From contig CM068314.1 of assembly GCA_034766995.1 (NCBI GenBank), positions 34,695,708 through 34,759,707 on the forward strand: DNA of 64,000 nucleotides, written 5' to 3'. The stretch is from Acanthacorydalis orientalis (lineage: Eukaryota > Arthropoda > Insecta > Megaloptera > Corydalidae). Position numbers and translations under genes: made by a program. Numbering within the stretch: position 1 is the first letter of the stretch; each line of letters opens with the position of its first letter. Below are positions 63,740 to 64,000 of this stretch, piece after piece. The notes beneath the pieces are model-generated. The model was not told where the DNA came from, did not search any database, and was given only the letters and a program-made list of their open reading frames with translations.

Positions 63740-64000
63740 GATATTTTCATTGAGTAACCTTGTATAAAAGCCTTATTCTATATAAATTGAATGTTGATTT
63801 AATATATTTCGTAAAATTATAAACATCTAACTTAACATTATAACTACATTTAATGAGATGATTTATTTATGTACAATAGTGAAAATATTTACTTTACTCC
63901 ATCCATTATTATATGTACTTAACGTTCACCGAAAATTTCGATAAACTCAAATAGTGTATGCTGATTAATGTTTCCCATGACAGCTTCGATTCTACCTTAA

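Larger units (their letters stand above)
57354..64000 (+). other. fringe intron, downstream part (incomplete)
   Basis: The gtaagt donor after 57353 opens an intron that runs to the window end, since no sequence resembling the Fringe C-terminus was found. It carries a hAT-type MITE at 59.7 kb, (AT)n tracts near 60.78, 61.39 and 63.70 kb, and a piggyBac-derived element at 62.65-63.26 kb. The stretches 58400-59670, 60370-60750, 61430-62650 and 63260-63670 show no recognisable feature. Confidence 0.6.

Overview
The window is strongly AT-rich eukaryotic DNA with no long open reading frame. Two short exons, both on the plus strand, lie 37.3 kb apart (19872-19957 and 57283-57353). They join in frame to encode the [10 protein letters not shown] and RLPDDVTMGY segments of Fringe, the Notch-modifying beta-1,3-N-acetylglucosaminyltransferase. 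The fringe match and the transposon set (mariner, hAT, piggyBac and pogo relatives) suggest an arthropod, most likely an insect, with large repeat-rich introns. I cannot name the species. All of the window therefore appears to lie inside one fringe gene: at least 19.9 kb of upstream intron, the first exon, a 37,325-base intron, the second exon, and at least 6.6 kb of downstream intron. The exons before and after are outside the window or were not recognised.

The introns hold decayed DNA transposons. In the first 20 kb there is a tRNA-like sequence (about 1.44 kb), a hAT-type MITE with a perfect 8-bp duplication (1982-2497), a pogo/Tigger-like MITE (5.3-5.7 kb), a GC hairpin repeat (7.2 kb), a 564-bp deleted mariner (10.9-11.45 kb), a mariner 3' remnant (15.5-15.8 kb), and a cluster of an AT-rich palindromic repeat (18.3-19.3 kb). 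The large intron holds an inverted-repeat element with hammerhead-ribozyme-like ends (21.6-22.07 kb), more palindromic repeats, a second copy of the hAT MITE carrying a new (AT)36 array (23.3-23.9 kb), a decayed tandem array of about 80-bp units (28.8-29.3 kb), two more deleted mariners (38.2 and 51.7 kb), and a piggyBac-like MITE (54.65-55.3 kb). The last intron holds a second hAT-type MITE (59.7-60.4 kb) and a piggyBac-derived element that still carries a broken cysteine-rich C-terminal transposase segment (62.65-63.26 kb).

Superimposed on this are about 40 (AT)n microsatellites, some compound with (AC)n, (GT)n or (CT)n. Several islands of more complex, less AT-rich sequence (13.5, 29.8, 32.8, 36.6-37.1, 41.4, 45.3, 46.6, 48.7 and 51.3 kb) are the best places to look for intronic enhancers or unrecognised elements. 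The most noteworthy observations are the hammerhead-like inverted repeat, the family of palindromic repeats, the mariner deletion derivatives, the birth of a microsatellite inside a MITE, and the piggyBac remnant hidden on the minus strand. All identifications come from reading the sequence; no database search was run.
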